Shown here: in pieces, positions 1 through 13,050 of the stretch
How positions within the stretch are numbered: position 1 is the stretch's first letter
How the letters are laid out: each line of letters starts with the position of its first letter
DNA from: Phorcus lineatus
Taxonomy: Eukaryota > Mollusca > Gastropoda > Trochida > Trochidae
Length of the DNA stretch: 64,000 nt
Assembly: GCA_921293015.1 (NCBI GenBank)
Contig: OV121087.1
Span: forward strand, 38,550,630 to 38,614,629
Direction of reading: 5' to 3'
Program-made: the position numbers and the translations under genes
Notes under the pieces: model-generated
Databases searched by the model: none
Told to the model about the DNA's origin: nothing
Seen by the model: only the letters and a program-made list of their open reading frames with translations

Positions 1-1836
1 TTATTGTTCCTTTGGTCACAATAGGTGTTGTAGTAGAATCGTAATGTTATTTATATCAGTGTAATTTAAACATTTAAGTTGTGTTGATAACTGAATGTGG
101 CGAAATAGAAAAAGGTCAAATTCTAAAATCAAACATTAAAATCTGGGAATTGAATGGGCGTGACTGAATGGAACACTGACGTATAGATAATTACATTGAA
201 TGTTTGTAAATATCTGGGTGTTTAAATTATCTCTGAGATTTTAATCAAGATTTTTCTTTTTAGAATAAAAGCATAACCGAAGAAAAATGATAGTCTGAAT
301 TTGTATCAACGGACCATTCAAATCATTTGCAATGTGAGAGATGCAAGTTTTATGAGTCGTTTAGCTTAAATGTTAAAACACATTATCATTTTGAAGCGCC
401 GGTATATCCAAAAATTTATCATCAAAACTGCAGGAAACGAGGAAATATCACCATGTAATACGGTTTCTATGTCATTATGGTTTCTATATACACTTAGAAT
501 TTATGTCAATTCTTAAGCATACAGCATTCAAAACATCCATGCATTATCGTGTATTATATGTCAATGAGAACTTTTCTTGAACTTTTCATATTCAATTTAT
601 GTAAACTCAGGCTCCATTTCTAAACCATGCACATATAACTTGAAGAGTGGAAAGTCAGGGCTGCTCTCAGAAAGTACACAGGGAGCCAAGAAGCGTCTCG
701 TGAAAAACAAATACAGCGAAAGCCACAATACCGACCACCTTGTAACAACATGATAGAGTTGCGTTCATAATAATAATGTATTCTAAGCCTCCTATCTCTT
801 TAATAAAACAATGTAACTGCATGCATGAATGGACTTTTACCTACGTCTTTTTTGTTATTTCATGGTGACATGAATGCGCCATGTTAACGAGATATAAGTA
901 ATAACAATTCAAAAGACATAAAACACAAAACAAAACAAAAGCGCAATCACGATGTAATTGGGGTTATTTTTGCTTAAATAAAATAGAAGCGCACGTAAAA
1001 TCCTTAAATCATGCTCTTTGCATTTGATAGTTTATGACTTCTCACATATTTGAAAGTAAATAATTATTATTGTTAATAATTACCAATACTCATAAATATG
1101 TGAAATGCAAATAATAATACCCGCTTCCCTACGGTATAAGGGAGGAGCATATGTTATTATCTTAATTTCATGCAACTTTAGAAATTGATTATGCCCTTAA
1201 TTAGATTAGACGTTTTACCGAATTAGAGTTTTACCGAATTCGCATTTCCACAACAGTCTTGTGAAACATCACCAACAGGATGAAGAACAGTTTAACTAAT
1301 GAAACCGGCAGCATGAGATAAAAAATTTGAATAATTTGTTTCACAAACAATAGATATTTTTGTCTATCGTGATATAATTATATATATCTCAATATTGGTT
1401 ATTCCAATTTTTATATCTCTTTTAACATTCACCACATGACTTGCACTTGTGTCCATATCATAAATCTGAATTTACAATAAACGATTATAACAACAACAAA
1501 CATTTCTGTTTGTATCATTTGATTTATTTCATTTACAATGATAATTACAATTTCAGGGCCGATCCAAGCATTGCAGGTTTTAGTGAGTCTGAAACAAGAA
1601 GATGTTCAATGCTTTGGTGATGGAATAAGGTGTTTTTAAAAAATTCTTGAATTTTTTTTTTAATAATAATGTATTTTCAGTTCATTCCTATTCATTTTAT
1701 CAAAATATCTCATTTTGATCTTGATACATCTTTTAAAGATAACTCGGTAATACATTTGAACACACGAAGAGCTTAAATCTTAATGGGAGAGAAAGTACAC
1801 ATCCCCACTGCAGCTATGAGAAGAGAATGGGCTATT
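1..1836. other. 3' flank of the left gene
   Basis: AT-rich sequence. Apart from the poly(A) candidate I see no coding frame of weight and no strong repeat. A minus-strand acceptor followed by AGA TAG at about 792-797 could serve as a tiny last exon of the left gene, but this is a weak guess. Confidence 0.5.
1523..1528 (-). terminator. Poly(A) signal candidate for the left gene
   Basis: AATAAA on the minus strand, about 310 nt beyond the read-through stop at 1837-1839. Motif only. Confidence 0.35.
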
Positions 1837-4800
1837 TTACGTTAGAGAATAAGAAGTGTTTGTTAATATGGGTACCCGCTTGTCTTTACAACACTCAGGA
1901 CAAACATCACAAACAGTTGAGGATTGAATAACCTTAGGCTGGTAGAAACTGACGGCCTGGTGAGCTAAAAACATGTTAAAAAACAATTATTGTACTTCAT
2001 ATACTTAAGAATACACTATTTTCAAATTACATTTGCCGTGCAAAAAAAGCTCCAACATTTTGTTATTAGGTTCGACACGTTTAGAAGATTGACATGTTTA
2101 TTGTTTAGAGTACTAAAATGTGTCAACCAAATTATTTGTCTGTTATTGGTTTTCTTCACGTTCATGACCATAATATTTCGCGATGTTTTATTATTCGCGC
2201 ATTATGACTTTGCGCGAAAAGCGCGAAAATTAAACCCCCGCGAAATATTATGATTTTACAGTATTCTTATCGATTAAAACTATTTAACTTACTTGGTTCA
2301 TAATAGTCGTAGACTCTTATAGGGGATGCCTGTATCTTAGCAACCAGACCGTTTCTTCTGGCCGTAAATCTCATACACGTCTTTGTGTCGCTCAGCTGTG
2401 GGAATAAATTGTTATATATTCATTATGTAGCAACATGTAATCACATGATAACATAAAGGAAAATAGGCAAGCCTACCTCGTGTATAAATGTTTTTACAGT
2501 GACATTATGAAGGTAGAAGGTCGCAATTATGATCGAAAACCGGACAGTGGCGCGCGTCAAATAGTCAGACGTTATTTTGGAGACATATCTAAAACTGCCA
2601 GCAGGGCAGTTAGGAGTTGATAGCGTTTGTTAGGTAATATAACTTGTATTCATGTATATTGGACGTGATATCTACACCTTTTAAGCAATTATAAGGCTGT
2701 TTGTAAATTTTCATGGAAAAAAGTAAGAAATTATTTGTCATATATATGTCTTTTGGACATGAAAAGGTAAGATGTTTAGATTTTATTTCACCACATATGA
2801 CATTTATTAATTAGCTTCGTATCAAAGGTAAATAATATTTTATGAAAGTCACGGAGTGGCTCATTACAAATAGAAAGAACGAACGAATGGATGAAAGGAT
2901 TAACGATATGGTTTGTGCATTGAAATATATATTAAATTATATTTCATTTAGGTTCGTATATCAAAGGTAAATAATATGTTATGAAAACCACGGAGTGGCT
3001 CTTTAATGATGACGCCTATGGCCTCTTTGACTGGGTGATATTTATGAAAAGATGAGAAAATGTTATACCCAACCATGACAAAGGCATTTTGAGATGTGTA
3101 TGTATTATTTAAAGCATCCAGGTGATCCTTAATCAACGGTTTGTGCGTATTTCAAAATATAGATACATACATTTCAAAAATTACACATTCAAAACTTAAA
3201 ATCATCCATAAAGCATGAATTGTTGTGGAATATGTCTTTTTTTGAAAACTCTTTGTTACCAGTCCACTTTCAAACGAAGGAAATCATGACTATTAAACGT
3301 GACAATATGATGTAGTCAATCGAAATGTTGGAACTCACTCACAGTTGTCTAAACGTTAACCTTACATGTACATGCGATAAGTTCAACAATCAATAATGTG
3401 ACAATTAGAAGCGAAACTACCTTGCAGGACATAAGGTGCTTACACTTTGAAATTCACTAAAAGAATTTAGTATATACGTCATATAGTCTGGATGTTCACA
3501 ATATTTTGCATTTACGTTTCTTGAATAGATGTTTCTCTAAATATTATTGGTGACAGTCGGCAAACCGCACAGTTCTTCGCGGAATATATCGATCACGTCC
3601 AACAACATGATGACTAGTGTATTGTTTATAGAAGTATCAAAAATTGTTTACATTATGTTCTGTGACATTAGCGTCTTTCGCATGTCTCAGACCATAAATC
3701 TGAGCCGTATTGTCAAGTTGATAAAACCACTTTGCATCTAAGTAATAATCTTGATCTGTCTGATCATTGGACATTTCAATGACTAACGTTTAAAAGTAGT
3801 TCCAAGTTGTTTATTGCGTTATTCCTACCATAGATAATTATGATGATACCTTAATATTTGATTGGTATGATGTTTTAGTCAGTTTGGTTTATTCCATCCT
3901 TAAGTTGTGTTTACAACTGAAAATTTCCTAGTTACGCCCCTGACAGTCATTTCTGTTAATTGAGCAAATTTCCCTAGACTAGGTAGTTGTCCCTTGCGAC
4001 TGAATATGTATGCTTGTATTATATATATGCTATATAAATGGTTTTGTATAAATCTTGTTACCAATAATATTTCTTTGTTTGATTGCTGATTTTGCTGTCA
4101 CTCCTTACTTCTGAACCGTCTGAGTTACTCTGACTCGGCTACTCTCTTTAAGTCACATAAGGATATTTTTGTATACCTAGCTTCTATAGCTGACGAGTTG
4201 AGTTTGAGACCTTCATGAATGAATCTTGGGCGGCGTAGGGGTTTATTGGCCACTCTTTAGTTTTCTTGATGACTATAAGGACTTACTTGAGAAACAAAGT
4301 GAGGAAGGGTGATCATGTTCGAACTGATTTTACTTAGATTGATTCTTTAAGTAACACTTTACATATCGGTATACCGTATCAAATTTATTCTATTGATTAA
4401 CCTCTTGATCTTATTTTGCTATCATGCTTGTCTTGAACATATGGTCAATATAACAATGGGATAAGAAATGATCTAATTATGAGTAATTACTTACATAATT
4501 GAAGTAGAAGACAAGCTGCCTGCCGAATTCCTCTGTGTTTTGAAGTTTCGATATTTTGCCAATTGAATCCATATCGGGCTCAAAACCAGATGGAATAGAA
4601 ACTTCGACTACTGCCATGTTGTTGGATCTGTCTTTGATGTATCTTAAGGAATAAAACACTTCACATCAGGAAATCATGCAATTTTAACTGTTCAAAATCC
4701 GTTATTGTATATACAATATTAAATAAATATATCCAAGTTGGTCACAAGCTGTCATGAGGTTGATGATGATATCCACTCATGCTTAAAAAGTGAAACTTTA

Positions 4801-6085
4801 AGATATCAATGTTTAAACGCACTAGTGCACACCAATATTTCGTTAACACAACGAATGCACAGATTCTGCATATCTCTCGATATTATTCAAGATCCTCACT
4901 CAAGTAATCTACCTCGTAAGTTATTTAACGAATATTTACGTATTCAGGTAGTAAAGTTGATTTTTAAAGACCGGAAGTATTTAATGTTACGCTACAATGA
5001 ATCCGCGTGAACTACGATATCGGAAATATTAAGATTTTGCTCATAACCAAAAAACGGAAACGACAGCCGCTTTGGTCAATCTAATAGCAATGCTAATGCT
5101 GTGTTATTAAATCGGTTAATTTACAACATTGCTTTTATAAAACATAATTCATTCTTTGGTCTCAGTTCAGAGTTTAGGTAAATTCAATAGCTGCACATAA
5201 CATTAGTTCAGCTGCGTTTAATTGTCTTTAAGATATCCGTTTTGTGCACAGCTAAACTTTGATTTTTTTATATGTCCAAGCCGATAGCGGCTGTCTGAAT
5301 TTTTTCATTGTTGACTGCAGGCCAATTGTAAAGAATTTTAAGTATTTCATTGCATCGATAGAAAGGTTAAGTGAATGCATAAGTCCTCATAAACCTTAAA
5401 ATAGCCAATTTAAAGCGTAAAAGCGTACACTAGTGCCTTTAAGAATGGTGATGGTAGGGCAGTGGCTCAGCAAAAACGAGTCAGTTACACTTGTTGGTTA
5501 TGATAGTGTAGCGGAAGTGATTAGATTATGTGTAGTAAAAAATTGGACAAGATGTTGTAAGAGATCCAACTGGTACGAGAATTTCGCATCCATCAACGAG
5601 CATAAGAGCATGAATTGCATGGAACATCAGTAGTGGATCGGGTAATCTTGATTTTTGCTTGTAATTCAAAACTGAGGTATGATGTGGTCCAATAATCTGG
5701 TACGGATTTTTTAAAAGACGACTGACGTTCACGAATTTAGTTTCATGTAATACACTGATGCATGTGTGGACCTACTTGACACAAGTCCTGAGAGTGAACA
5801 TGTTAAGGGCCTCCAGTTCCACGTCGTGACTGATCTCAAAGAACTGTTCTTCTACAGGTTTCTCTACGTTGAAGAACACAGCGAACTGGAAAGCAGGAGG
5901 AAAGTAGCAATTAACAATTGGTAAACGTTTTAATCTTATGAATCATACTTAGGATAACATGTTATGCGCTTTGTGCTTTTTCAAAAACTAAATTAACCTA
6001 CTACAGAAAGAACATTGTTTACCTCGGCGTGTCCGATACCATGGCCTGTAGCTTGTACATCAAAGCTTCCAGTAAATTGTGGAAC
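1837..6085 (-). CDS. Left gene exons L30-L34: end of CUB, receptor-binding-like domain, C-terminal Cys cluster
   Basis: Exons 6023-6085, 5776-5885, 4495-4642, 2293-2395 and 1876-1964. L31 ([16 protein letters not shown]) is almost identical in DNA to R33. L32 carries [18 protein letters not shown], typical of the receptor-binding domain; L33 ends RVYDYYEP; L34 carries HQAVSFYQP and the cluster CDVCPECC seen at the C-terminus of invertebrate TEPs. The end is unsure: reading through gives a stop TAA at 1837-1839, but a weak donor (GTACCC) lies at the place where the right gene has a plausible donor, so a tiny last exon further left is possible. Confidence 0.85.
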
Positions 6086-9000
6086 CTGAAAGAAAAGGTT
6101 AAAAGTAGTAGGATAGATAGTTATCACGAAAGCAGTTTTCAACTTCAAAGCCAGATACCCCACTTAACAGAATGATTAAAAATTTATAATGTGGCCCTGG
6201 AGTTTTAGATGAATTAGCATGCTATCAGGTTATCATTAAATCTTATATTAATCAGATAAGCTATTACTGTAGATGAGGCGCACAAAAGATAATGAAAATT
6301 TAAAAGAATCAGAAGACTCAATTTTGTTACCTGTCGACAACAAACAATAAGAAATTACTCGATTGCCTTGCATTTCCCTTTTTGATTTACTTGGAAAGAC
6401 ATTTCAAAGTATAGAATACTTACATCAGCAGCTTGCAAAGCAGTGGCGCTTTGCTCGTCAATGTCAAAATGTTTGGTGAAAGATCCAGAGCTGATATCCG
6501 CGCTGACCTTGTAACCATTCGAGTTAATGATGGTAGCAAATGCAGCAAGGCCGTCAAGGGCGACAACTGTGTCCTGGTGAAACAATTAGTAGTTGTGGAA
6601 AAAGATAATTCCTAAATGATATATGTTCTCTTAGAAAGTAGAATTAGCCAATAGATTTAGTAGGTCGCAAAGGAATTGATTAAAACGGTTGCTATATTCA
6701 CCGGGGCCTTTGTCGAAGTTCACAAAAAGTCAGTAAAATAACAAATGACGATTTCTACAACGTTATGTTACTGTTAATTTTGGAAAGAAGGACCTTTAAG
6801 TATTGGCTGACGCATAGTGATCCCGTGACCCAATTGGAAACACTTAACTTTTTCTAGTTTTATAAGCGCACATGCAAGACCTAGAAATGGTGTTGTGGGC
6901 TTTCTCCCAGCAATAATACTAGCAGCCGCAATATCAGTGATATACTCTTGAAAGCGGCGGTAAACACTTACTCACTTCACCTAGTCAATGGTGTTTCTTT
7001 TAAAGGTAACAGACAAAGATGAATAGAAATAAAAGAGAAATTTTGGAAAAGCAAGCGTTTTGAATATTGAGAAACTATAGATCTATGATGACATCAAACA
7101 CTTCTTTTAGTATCCGAATGTTTCACCTCTTTAAAAAATATTATAAAATTGTAGATCGCCTGACGTATGTAAACTTTTTAAGGTAGCATTGCCATATATA
7201 TTCAACTTTCAGCTATTCTCATGTTTTTACCTGTGTTGAGACAAAACCACCATTCGGATTTCTCACAGACGTCAACCACTTCATGACCGGCAGACCACTG
7301 TTGAAATCTTTGCGAACAGCGTGTGCTTTGAGGGCGTAGCCAGCCGTCTCAATATCGATAGCACTTGCTCTCTGGTGTGCTGGACGCCAGCCTTGATACG
7401 ACGACTTCGACGATTCCCAGTGAGTTCTTTGGTCTACAACCATTCAATAATTACGCAATTTGGCATTCCAGTATTTTTATTTCAAAGGTAATACTACCAA
7501 GGTATAGATGTCAATTGTATTTTCTTTTTCCATTTGGTTGCCGTGGGAGGAAAAGCTTTTCGATTCTTACCTATTTTGATAGCTGTCTCCTCTAGCTTTT
7601 TCATGAGAACATCAGAAGTGTTACTATTAGCCTTGGCAAGTGAGTGTCCGATGATAGCCAAGGAATACGAGTCCGTGTAGCTGTCTGCGTTGTTTTCTAA
7701 ATACGTTTTTGCATTTTTGATCGCGTCGTCGATCTTTGGCACGTAAATCTGTTAAATATTAAAATGAAATAACAAAGAACATTTTCAGTGTAGAAATAAC
7801 GGTGTAAAGTAATCAAGGACAATAAATGCGGAAATTATTAATACAATTATTTGAAACAAGCAATTCAAAAAATTCTTGAAGTCATTTAATGTATAATTAA
7901 ATCAAATAGGCGTCCTCTATAACAATTGCTTACTCCAGACTTCGTTGACTACAAACTTGTTTCAATCATCTAGACGCATTACATGAAATGTAATATGTCA
8001 AAAAGAAAAATAATAGATACAGTTAGACACACGGGCCAGATACCTTACAGTGTCTCCAACCTTATCATAGATCATTACCACTGAACCTAATTAGAATGTT
8101 AATACATCTGTTATGATTTGACAATGTTACCTCTTTCACAGATCTTGCATCCCATAAAGCATCCAAAACGTATGCAGTGAGCGCCGCTCCTTGTCCAGAC
8201 CCACCCTGGATGCATACATATAATACAGACTCACGTTCGGGCATACTTATAGTTTATATTTTTTCATTTACAAGGGGAATATTTCACAAAATTGTATACG
8301 ATGTAAACTTAAATCAAGTGATTTTTTAATATTAGGGCTCGATTGATTTTTTTTCTGAATTAAATAGACCATGTTCTTCCTTGGCTCCTCTGCCATGTAT
8401 ACAATGAAGATAACTACACGTTTGGTCATTAATGAGGGATTCCAATTAAGGAAAATACCCTCTGGTCTTCTTCCTGTGGCTCGGGGTTTGAATCAGATAA
8501 GGTTTTCATCACTTCACCCGTACCCTATTTATAAAACTAGAACGTTCGTTGGTTAATCTCTTTAAAAAGGAACGATTATGTTAATTGATGTCGCTGTTCT
8601 ATAATTATAAAAGTTTGTTATTTGTTATCTAAAGATCGTATATACGATAAATGGTAAGTATAATTGATATTCATATTAATTCCACTTGTGTGATTGATTT
8701 GCAGATCATAATTCACAAGATCAATGTAAAGATATGGCTCAAGCTGCGCAAATCAGGGAAATATATAAATTGAGTAACAAAACGTTTTTCTGGAGGCAGT
8801 ATGTTGTTTTCTCCTCTGAGAAAATGTGCTACTCACGTTTGATTGTTAAAGGGCCACAGAGTATGTTGTTGGAGTCAAATATGCCAAACTTCATAAATGG
8901 TGTTATTTTATCGAGAAGTGACTATTGTTTCCAAAAATTAGCATCTTAGTGCTTATAAGTTCAGTATAGTGACAACAAACAGGTTTAAGTCTCGATTTGT

Positions 9001-12000
9001 GATCGAAAACCGGACAATGACGCGCGTCAATGACTGAAACGTAATTTTGGAAATTTATTCACAGCAGACAGAAATGTAAAACTGGATTGGTAGTATTGCT
9101 TAGGACATTTAACTAATATACATGTAAAATGTACGCAGAATTTCGACATCCTAACATTTAAATGGCCGTTTTTCTTTTATCATGGAAAACATAAAAATAT
9201 CACAATTTGGGAATTTGGGAGATATACACTCGAGTTAGGTAGGCGATTTGAACTAACTTGAGGACATATGGTAATTTGGCTCTTATTTTAGGAACATAAA
9301 AAATCCAAAAACATACTCTGTGTCACTTTAAGCTCTGTTAATGAGAATTTAAACTTACAATTTTTGTTGTTGATGTTTTCGTTAAATTATGTGCTTACCT
9401 GGATATTATCAAGTATTCTCCCTGCTTCATAAAATTCACCACTGTTCCTTTGGTAACCTAGCAACCAGGTGACAGCCCTTCCAATGATTTCATCGTCGAT
9501 GAACACATAATTACGTGCCTGGACGAACGTCTTCGCAACAAAAGCAGTGAGCCTGTAAATATAAAAAAAACATATCAGCAATAATTGCAGCTATTCTTAT
9601 ACATATAAAGATATAACAAAAAACGGGAAAATTTAATCAGTTCAAAACCCAAATCTATTAAACCAAATGAAAGTGTACTAAGGAAGCTACTATTATTTAT
9701 CACGTCGGATTTTCATATTTATATGCACATATAAGGTCAATCACTCACCAAGTACTCCCGGAAACATCTGAATTTCCCCATGCTGAGAAGGATGCATCGT
9801 CATGCTGGTATTTCAACTCCCGATGGTAACCTGTTGGGATAGATTATTTCATTGATTCAGAAAGGTATCTATTAAAGGGTCCGTCCTATCGGCAATCGTC
9901 CGCCATGTTGTTTTATCGGGGATGACATGATAAAATGCGCTGTACGAATACTTATTTAAAAAAAATTTAAACAATAAACTATATGTATGGATTTATGAGA
10001 AGAGCAATCAACGATGTCTCGTTACGCCGTAGCAGGGCATTTCACATTCGTAGAGCCGATGAATGTCTTCACTTCTGAATATTGTTTTTAACCGGTTATC
10101 TGTCAATGTATAGAATCTAAATCATGTGATAATCACATATATAAATAATCAAGAAGTCCCCTTGAATTTCATTTTAACATAAATACCCCGATAGGACTGT
10201 CCTTCACTTAAGAAAGGCAATGCGAACATAATCAAGACATACAGTATTTTAGTTATTATGTAAGCAACATACGAAATCGATTCAACAGAGTTGAAGAATA
10301 TTCAAGTGTACACGTAAAGAAGAACCTTAAAACATTATTTTGTCTTCACTACAATTCCTCCAGAGTATTAATGTAAGTAGAGCGTTGAATCTTCATTCTC
10401 TATTATTCCAATGTACCTTCCTCCATGTAGGGCATGACTCTTGCCTCAATCTGCCCAGTAAACTTGTTGCTTTGCATGAGATAGTTGGTGACATACACAT
10501 CAGGAGCGAGACCCATCATGTTTTGTTCTCCACACCCAGTAGGCATCTGCAATAGGCTGTCCAGACCCTTTAGACTTGGACTCATTACATCACCTTTGTA
10601 ATGATGAAAAGCGCCATGCAAAATGTACGTCAAGTATATAAGTTATGATATTTATAGATATTACAGATTTACTAATGTAATACTCGAAATTTGTCAATTA
10701 TAATAATTTGTTAAGGGAAATGACCAACATATACTTTAGAAATTCATCGCTCTTGTCCTCTGAATTATGTCAACACTACTTTACATTGGTTGACTCATTC
10801 GGTTTTTGTTACATGGTAATAAAACCTAGTACAATTGCATAAGTAAGTTGCATTATCATTTACATGCATCTGTTAATCAGCCATGAAAGGATAATGAGTT
10901 GACATTTTTTCATCTTTAGAATTTCTTCGCTCTTGTATTACCTATTATGTAAACAATACTTTACATATTGGTTAACTCATTCTTTTTCTCACTATGTCAA
11001 TATCATTTTATTCAGAATGGATAAACATTTTTACTTATCTAAAAGAACTTACCATAGGCTCTTACTCTAACTTTCTGTGAGTCTTTGACTATATATTTGG
11101 GGAGAGCGATGGGTACCGTTGTATTGAAGACACTCTTGGTAAGCAGATCAATAGTAACTGGAATGTTTGTCTCCTTTCTTATGCCTTCAGCCTGGGATTA
11201 AAAACGTACGAAGATCAAATTATAAAAATCAATATTTTGTTTCATGACTTGCTTACATAGTTTGATTAAACTGTGTGTATGGTAAGTAAAGTTTATCACA
11301 CCATAAGCATGATGATGTGGACTTATTGTAACAATGATTTACGGTTCTGACTTTAGGCTACAATTTAGGATTTTTTCCAACATGGCATTTAGAGATAAGA
11401 TATATCTTAATGACATCTTATTCCCTTATCACTCTACAGACACTCTATTCGCTTAAAACAATGTAACATTATGTTCTTCTAATGATATGAATTTTGGCGT
11501 TTCTTTACCTATACAGAAAGGCAATATTTGTGCCGTATCACACGTCATTGTGCACAATATTATCATATATCTTATTATGTTTGCGAAGTTTTTCAATGTA
11601 GAATTGAGAATGATATGTTCAAATCTCAGAAAAATATTCAAACTCAATAACGTTATTCAAACTCTTTACAATCTTAGTTTTTTATTTCCACAGAGCTTCA
11701 AACATATCTTATCACAACTTTTTGTTTACTATAAAAGTTTGATGCAATCCGGTTCATGGGTGAGGTTATTTACTTTTTGCTTTATGGAAAGACAAAATTA
11801 AAAAATGTTCTGTTAGAATAAAAACTCTCTAATGTTTTCGGTGACCTTTACATTTTGATAACAACAGTTTTTCTAATGAAGATAAAAATGAGTTATATGT
11901 AACATATCTTGTGCATTTAACTTGAAATCTTTCGCAATATAATATTTAGAACTAACTGTATACAATCATTTTGAAAATCTGATCTGTAATGCTTGTAAGC

Positions 12001-12584
12001 ACGCACAGAAGAATAAAACTTACTTCAACCGTCAGTTTCCTCGTAACAGCATCAGCTGCTTTAGTTGATCGAGCAGATACCTTGATGTCCAGTTGTCCTA
12101 GTTTGTTTGGAATAATAGGGAAATCAACTGTAGTGGCACCATTTGAGGGAACCTGTAATAAAAAGAGATCATGTCACACTTGTATATCGTATATGCTCTA
12201 TATGAATGCCCAATATGTTGATAAAATATACTGAATTAGATTGCTATGAATTATATCGGACTGCTATGATTTATGAGTTATCCAATAAAATGTACACATA
12301 TCAGTTTTATTCAACGACGTATGGGACAAGAAATATGTTATCAAAGGTTCTTGTTGACCTCCCATAACATCACTTCAGTCGCATTACCTTCAACCAGTAA
12401 AGGCAACATGAAACAACATCTATACATGACTAACCGTGACTGACTTGAATTGGTCTGCTGAGATAGCTACAAGACTGGAGGTTGTACTGTCGTACACAAG
12501 GTTCACATAGTCATCTGACTTGGTCATCGTCACCATCACCTGTCAAAAAACGATATTTATACATACGATACATATATATATATA

Positions 12585-12615
<31 letters not shown>

Positions 12616-12638
12616 CGATATATATATATACATATATA

Positions 12639-12684
<46 letters not shown>

Positions 12685-13011
12685 AACGTCATTTGCTTCT
12701 CCGAGGCTAATACGGTCTGATGTACCATCTTTGGACCTGTGCTTCCCGAGCTGCCAGTCTGTAATCAACATCCACGGAAACTGCTGATCGACCTGATGTA
12801 AACCATGAAGACCGCGTTCGTCTTTATGTAACGTCATTTTATCGCAATGTGAACCCTCTTCTTGCTGAGTAGCTGTTTCTATGGCAGTTGGATACATGAA
12901 ATCTATACACCGTGAGAGTGCACAAATGTCTCCATTGTCAGTCAATCAAATATACTTTTACTGCAATGTTCTCATACCTCAAGAATTGGTCCTTTGTTTT
13001 TCTATATAACA

Positions 13012-13050
<39 letters not shown>

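Noticed and set aside
12482-12945. Overlapping open frames through the TA repeat on both strands
   Set aside because: They are runs of Ile/Tyr from a microsatellite inside a left-gene intron, with no coding signal outside exon L20.
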